Positions 60,689 through 64,000 of a DNA stretch of 64,000 nt are shown here, one piece after another. The notes below the pieces were generated by a model. The model saw only the letters and a program-made list of their open reading frames with translations, was not told the DNA's origin and ran no database searches. A program made the position numbers and the translations under genes. Origin of the DNA: Cecembia calidifontis. GTDB lineage: Bacteria; Bacteroidota; Bacteroidia; Cytophagales; Cyclobacteriaceae. The stretch is from the NCBI RefSeq assembly GCF_004216715.1, contig NZ_SGXG01000001.1, positions 1 to 64,000 of the forward strand, in the 5' to 3' direction. Numbering within the stretch: the first letter of the stretch is position 1; each line of letters begins with the position of its first letter.

Positions 60689-60958
60689 TCAGAATTTATC
60701 TCCCTGGAAAACAAATTTTGCTTTTCGCTTTTTCGCTGCTCTATACCAGAGGAAACCTATTACCGCGGCAATAAGATAAGGCATCGCAAATAAATAAAGG
60801 ATGCCTGCATTAAGTCCCGCCCCAATGGTTGTCTCCCCATTGCTCACGTTATTCTCTACAGTAGCCCTGCACATGGCGCATTGCGCATAAATCAAACTGA
60901 CATTACTTAATAAGGCGATCAGCAGGGTCAACAATATCCGTTTAATAAGCTTCATCAT
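60689..60958 (-). CDS. Small membrane protein at the end of the oxidase cluster
   Basis: An 89-residue product: a signal-like first helix (ILLTLLIALLSNVSLIYAQ) followed at once by CAMCRATVENN with two Cys (CxxC), then a second helix (LFAMPYLIAAVIGFLW) and a basic tail. No family name is known to me. The position after DUF420 and SCO1 and the CxxC in the periplasmic loop suggest a part in oxidase assembly, for example copper handling; this is inference. Confidence 0.75.
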   Translation of the reverse strand: MMKLIKRILLTLLIALLSNVSLIYAQCAMCRATVENNVSNGETTIGAGLNAGILYLFAMPYLIAAVIGFLWYRAAKKRKAKFVFQGDKF

Positions 60959-60987
60959 AAGTTCAACGTCCCTTTCAATAAGGGGGG

Positions 60988-61542
60988 TTAGAAATTGTAG
61001 TAAGGACTGATCATCAGATAAACCAGTACGCCTGTGATGGTTACATACAACCAGATCGGATAAGCAAATTTAACAATTTTCCGGTGTTTACTCCTTTGAT
61101 CTGTATACCCGTAGTAATAGGCAAGCAAAATAGGGAACAAGGCAATAGCCGCCAGAACAATATGGCTGATCAATATAAAATAATAAACCGGTCTGATCCA
61201 TCCTTCACCTCCAAATGCGGTGCTTTCGGCACTGGCATGATAAATAACATATGAAACCAGGAAAACAGCTCCCAAAGCAAAAGCAACAGTCATGGATGCC
61301 CTGTGATAGGCTATGTTATTTTGTTTAATGAAGACCAATGCGGCTATCAGGGCCAGGGTAGCAGCTGTATTGATCACCGCATTCAAATGAGGTAGAAAAT
61401 ACACCCAATTACTGGCCACCTCAATTTTGGAGGGCATAAAGAGAAGCACTGCTACAACGATAGGCACAGCAATTGAAATTACTGTAATTAACCTCAAAAC
61501 ACCTTTACTTTCAGGCTGTTGAGCCAAACTATTATTTTCCAT
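60988..61542 (-). CDS. DUF420 membrane protein (cytochrome oxidase assembly-like)
   Basis: A 184-residue membrane protein with five hydrophobic helices. The block VYFLPHLNAVINTAATLALI, the pair IAYHRASMTVAFALG and SHIVLAAIALFPIL hold conserved His residues of DUF420. The family is found beside haem-copper oxidases (CtaM-like) and is thought to help haem or copper insertion. It overlaps the SCO1 gene by 11 bases. Confidence 0.87.
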   Translation of the reverse strand: MENNSLAQQPESKGVLRLITVISIAVPIVVAVLLFMPSKIEVASNWVYFLPHLNAVINTAATLALIAALVFIKQNNIAYHRASMTVAFALGAVFLVSYVIYHASAESTAFGGEGWIRPVYYFILISHIVLAAIALFPILLAYYYGYTDQRSKHRKIVKFAYPIWLYVTITGVLVYLMISPYYNF

Positions 61543-62197
61543 GTAACAATATTTTTGTTTCTAAAATCAAACGGTCCACTTCATCCCTATTGGTACCACT
61601 GTAATACCCTCTGATCCTTCCAAGTTCATCCACAAGAACGAATTTGTCACTATGTACAAAATCATCCGGTTCCCCATGACCATCAATGGTAGGCAAAATG
61701 AATCCACAACGCGCCAGGTTATAGATTTCTTCCTTATCTCCAGTCAAAAAGAACCACTTCCCTTGTATGGCATTGTGCCGGTCTGCATAATCTTTCAACA
61801 CTTCCGGCGTATCATATTCAGGATCAATGGAAATGGAATAAATCTGTACATCCGGTTCGTTCCGAAATGCATCGTTTACACGTTCCATCTCAGTGGACAT
61901 TACAGGGCAAATACTGGGGCAAGAAGTGAAAAAGAAATCCACTATAGTTAGCTTTCCTTCCATTTCCTCTCTACCTCTCAGGCCATTATCCTGAGTAGTG
62001 AATCGAAAATCGGGAATGTAATGCTGTCCCGACTCATTAAACTCACATTCTTGAAAAGGGTTTTCCACTCCGTCCTGAAATAATACTGGTATTTCATAAT
62101 GATTGGTACCAAATGTCTTCAAAAACACAATAATGAGCACCGGGATCATCAAAATACAAATCAGAACAAGCCCTTGAAGTAATCTAATCGTACGCAT
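61532..62197 (-). CDS. SCO1/SenC copper chaperone, oxidase-cluster copy
   Basis: A 221-residue protein with an N-terminal membrane anchor (GLVLICILMIPVLIIVFL) rather than a lipobox. Thioredoxin-like domain with the copper pair in FFTSCPSICPVM (CxxxC) and VHSDKFVLVDELGRIRGYYSG with the His. Being embedded between oxidase subunit IV and DUF420, it is the likely CuA-site chaperone of this oxidase. The paralogue at 20884-21537 shares the core but is a lipoprotein. Confidence 0.92.
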   Translation of the reverse strand: MRTIRLLQGLVLICILMIPVLIIVFLKTFGTNHYEIPVLFQDGVENPFQECEFNESGQHYIPDFRFTTQDNGLRGREEMEGKLTIVDFFFTSCPSICPVMSTEMERVNDAFRNEPDVQIYSISIDPEYDTPEVLKDYADRHNAIQGKWFFLTGDKEEIYNLARCGFILPTIDGHGEPDDFVHSDKFVLVDELGRIRGYYSGTNRDEVDRLILETKILLHGK

Positions 62198-62275
62198 ATT
62201 TATCTTTACTACTAAACAAAAAATTAGGTTGAAGATTCACTCCCCAACCTATTTTTTTTAACTTTTATGGAAGCA

Positions 62276-62605
62276 TTACCACCTCAAAAGGAAAATATCA
62301 GTTCCCTCTCTCATCAAAGCGATTACTAGCCATACAAGAAAGATCAATGGAACGATAATGGAATAGAACAGTGGCTTAGCTTCTTCTCCCAAGTGCATGA
62401 ATTCCATCATGATATATTTTGCTTTCCAAATAGTTAGAGCAATGAAGATTAAGTACAAAAGGATTCCCCTATCCAACGTGAAAGCAAATACAAATTCAAT
62501 GGAAGTAAGAATCAAAAGGATGAAAGCTGTCTTCCAAATCTTTTTTATTTTTTCCTCGTTTCTTGGGATAACCTCAAGCGTGGATTTATTTTCGTGTGAA
62601 GCCAT
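62276..62605 (-). CDS. Cytochrome c oxidase subunit IV (caa3-type)
   Basis: A 109-residue membrane protein with three helices (WKTAFILLILTSIEFVFAF, GILLYLIFIALTIWKAKYI, PLFYSIIVPLIFLVWLVIAL). The fold and the central TIWKAKYIMMEFMHLG match small subunit IV proteins of caa3 oxidases. It lies 19 bases after the subunit III gene. Confidence 0.85.
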   Translation of the reverse strand: MASHENKSTLEVIPRNEEKIKKIWKTAFILLILTSIEFVFAFTLDRGILLYLIFIALTIWKAKYIMMEFMHLGEEAKPLFYSIIVPLIFLVWLVIALMREGTDIFLLRW

Positions 62606-62624
62606 ATTATTGTCGTTTTAAGCC

Positions 62625-63401
62625 TTAGATCAAATAGAAGAATGTAAATACGAACACCCAAACCAAGTCAACAAAGTGCCAATACAATCCGATTTTTTCA
62701 ACCATTTCGTAGTGGCCCCTTCTTTCATAAACTCCTACTGCCGTTTGATAGAAAGCCAAGAACAACAGGAACACACCAATAGTTACGTGGAAACCATGAA
62801 AACCGGTAATAAAGAAGAACAATTGTGCAAAGGCAGCAGGACCATACTCATTGATGAAAAGATTGGCACCATATACAGTCTCAGTTACTACCTGACCCAT
62901 TTTATTAACAAATGTCATTTGAGAACCTCCGTCTGTACCATGGATAAAATGGGTCCATTCCCATGCCTGACAGCTTAAGAAGGTAATCCCTCCAAGCATG
63001 GTCCAAAGCAACCACTTAACAACATCTTTTCTGTCATTTCTGTGGCCTGCTTCCACAGCCAATACCATGGTTACAGAACTCATGATAAGGATAAAGGTCA
63101 TCAGACCTACGAAAGCCAATGGAATATGAACACCATGGAAAAACGGTATGGCATCAAATACCAATTCCGGAATTGGCCAATATTCGTTAGAACCAATAAA
63201 GGTATCCTCAGGCCCTGCATATCCGGGATAACTGACCCTGATGGCAGCATATGCAATCAAAAAGGCAGCAAAAGTAAAGATATCGGAGAGTAAGAAAAAC
63301 CACATCATCAGTTTTCCATAACTGGCTTTGAGTGGTTCGTTACCACCTCCCCAGATTCCTCTTTTAGGGCTCACGCCCACAGCAGTTGCAGTCGTTGACA
63401 T
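62625..63401 (-). CDS. Cytochrome c oxidase subunit III, second copy
   Basis: A 258-residue, multi-helix subunit III. Helix I region KLMMWFFLLSDIFTFAAFL, HGVHIPLAFVGLMTFILIMS, QAWEWTHFIHG and the C-terminal FFITGFHGFHVTIGVFLLF followed by YWHFVDLVWVFVFTFFYL are the family blocks. Two tandem subunit III genes, of different length, are normal in Bacteroidota caa3 clusters. It lies 27 bases after the shorter one. Confidence 0.92.
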   Translation of the reverse strand: MSTTATAVGVSPKRGIWGGGNEPLKASYGKLMMWFFLLSDIFTFAAFLIAYAAIRVSYPGYAGPEDTFIGSNEYWPIPELVFDAIPFFHGVHIPLAFVGLMTFILIMSSVTMVLAVEAGHRNDRKDVVKWLLWTMLGGITFLSCQAWEWTHFIHGTDGGSQMTFVNKMGQVVTETVYGANLFINEYGPAAFAQLFFFITGFHGFHVTIGVFLLFLAFYQTAVGVYERRGHYEMVEKIGLYWHFVDLVWVFVFTFFYLI

Positions 63402-63428
63402 ATTGTTTGATTTAACTTTATTTTAAGT

Positions 63429-64000
63429 TTAATGATTCAATAATAAGAACATAAAGAGATAAAGCCAAAGCCCTCCTAAAAAATGCCAGTAGGTAACACA
63501 CATTTCCATGGCATTCATATTTTTGGAATGGACTTTATATCTGAAGGACGAAATTAATACAATAATTAGAAATATCACACCACTGATCAAGTGGATTGCA
63601 TGCAAACCGGTGAAAACATACAGGAAAGAGCCAGCAGGATTGCCTACAAAGTAAACATCTCTGTCCACCAAAGCTACCCAACTATACCATTGTCCCACCA
63701 AAAAAGCCAGTCCAAGAAGAACTGTAATGATCATTCCAATCTTCAATTTTTGAAGTTCATCTTTTTTGGCAGCCATATAGGCAAAATGCAAGGTGAAACT
63801 GCTCAGCACAATTATACCCGAGGTGTACCAAAATATGGAAGGCAAATCAAACTCCAACCAGTTACCTTCAGCCTGCCTAACGATGTATGCACTCGTCAGG
63901 GAAGCAAATATCATTACCACGGATACGATAAAAAGCCAAAGGGCAAACTTTTTCGGATGCATGGAGATGGGTTGCTCAGCTCCCTCTATATAGGCAAATT
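63429..64000 (-). CDS. Cytochrome c oxidase subunit III, first copy (5' end outside window)
   Basis: At least 190 residues. The first Met visible is at 63962 (MHPKKFALWLFIVSVVMIFA), but the same frame is open to the window edge (FAYIEGAEQPIS precedes it). This N-terminal tail is typical of these subunits, so the real start is probably beyond 64000. Helix blocks: LFIVSVVMIFASLTSAYIV, GLHAIHLISGVIFLIIVLI, and YWHFLGGLWLYLFMFLLL. Further oxidase genes are expected to the right. Confidence 0.88.
   Translation of the reverse strand, partial: FAYIEGAEQPISMHPKKFALWLFIVSVVMIFASLTSAYIVRQAEGNWLEFDLPSIFWYTSGIIVLSSFTLHFAYMAAKKDELQKLKIGMIITVLLGLAFLVGQWYSWVALVDRDVYFVGNPAGSFLYVFTGLHAIHLISGVIFLIIVLISSFRYKVHSKNMNAMEMCVTYWHFLGGLWLYLFMFLLLNH

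Overview
This window is chromosomal DNA from a member of the Bacteroidota, most likely order Cytophagales (Cyclobacteriaceae-like). The reasons are: several promoters of the TTTG / TAnnTTTG type; families largely confined to this phylum (GLPGLI protein, DUF4421-like and DUF4221-like proteins, SprA-like barrel, propeller-type sensor kinase); lipoproteins with short lipoboxes; a caa3-type oxidase cluster; and a two-subunit methylmalonyl-CoA mutase. Assignment below order level is inference.

Layout. 1-1.58 kb: 3' part of a CRISPR array (22 repeats, 21 spacers visible); the leader and any cas genes lie left of the window. 1.66-1.92 kb: two identical tandem tRNA-Val(UAC) genes with promoter and terminator. 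2-20.3 kb: ordinary housekeeping DNA with aldehyde dehydrogenase (ALDH7 type), a DUF4421-like membrane protein, aspartate aminotransferase, a MarR / ferredoxin reductase / ferredoxin unit, a Na+/H+ antiporter, methylmalonyl-CoA mutase (mutB, mutA), a 5'-nucleotidase split into two genes, dnaA, and meaB. 20.3-24.2 kb: HemJ, an SCO1 copper chaperone and a cytochrome c lipoprotein, then an IS1634-like element that created a ~129 bp target duplication. 24.4-35 kb: class IV aminotransferase, an IS1182 element, a possible zinc-related ABC trio, two sensor kinases and sucD.

35-52 kb is accessory DNA. It carries three IS4-type elements (two of them ~97% identical at protein level) and three tiny secreted Cys-rich peptide genes (40460-40663, 45970-46155, 49355-49555). 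Each peptide gene heads a unit of envelope proteins: GLPGLI plus TonB receptor; propeller lipoprotein plus a small thioredoxin-like protein; propeller lipoprotein plus a Cys-pair lipoprotein plus a second propeller lipoprotein. Each is followed by a hairpin and preceded by a simple-sequence tract. I regard this as the best candidate for an undescribed system. Its first copy appears to have been hit twice by the same IS: once immediately before the peptide start codon, and once inside the signal-peptide codons of the TonB receptor.

52-64 kb: DUF1080 protein, a 155 bp tandem palindromic repeat, a SprA-like outer-membrane barrel, a very large NtrY-like kinase, and a minus-strand cytochrome oxidase cluster (two subunit III genes, subunit IV, SCO1, DUF420, small membrane protein) that runs off the right edge.

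Together the core genes suggest aerobic, copper-dependent respiration and propionate / odd-chain metabolism through succinyl-CoA (mutAB, meaB, sucD). All family names come from reading the protein sequences; no database search was run.
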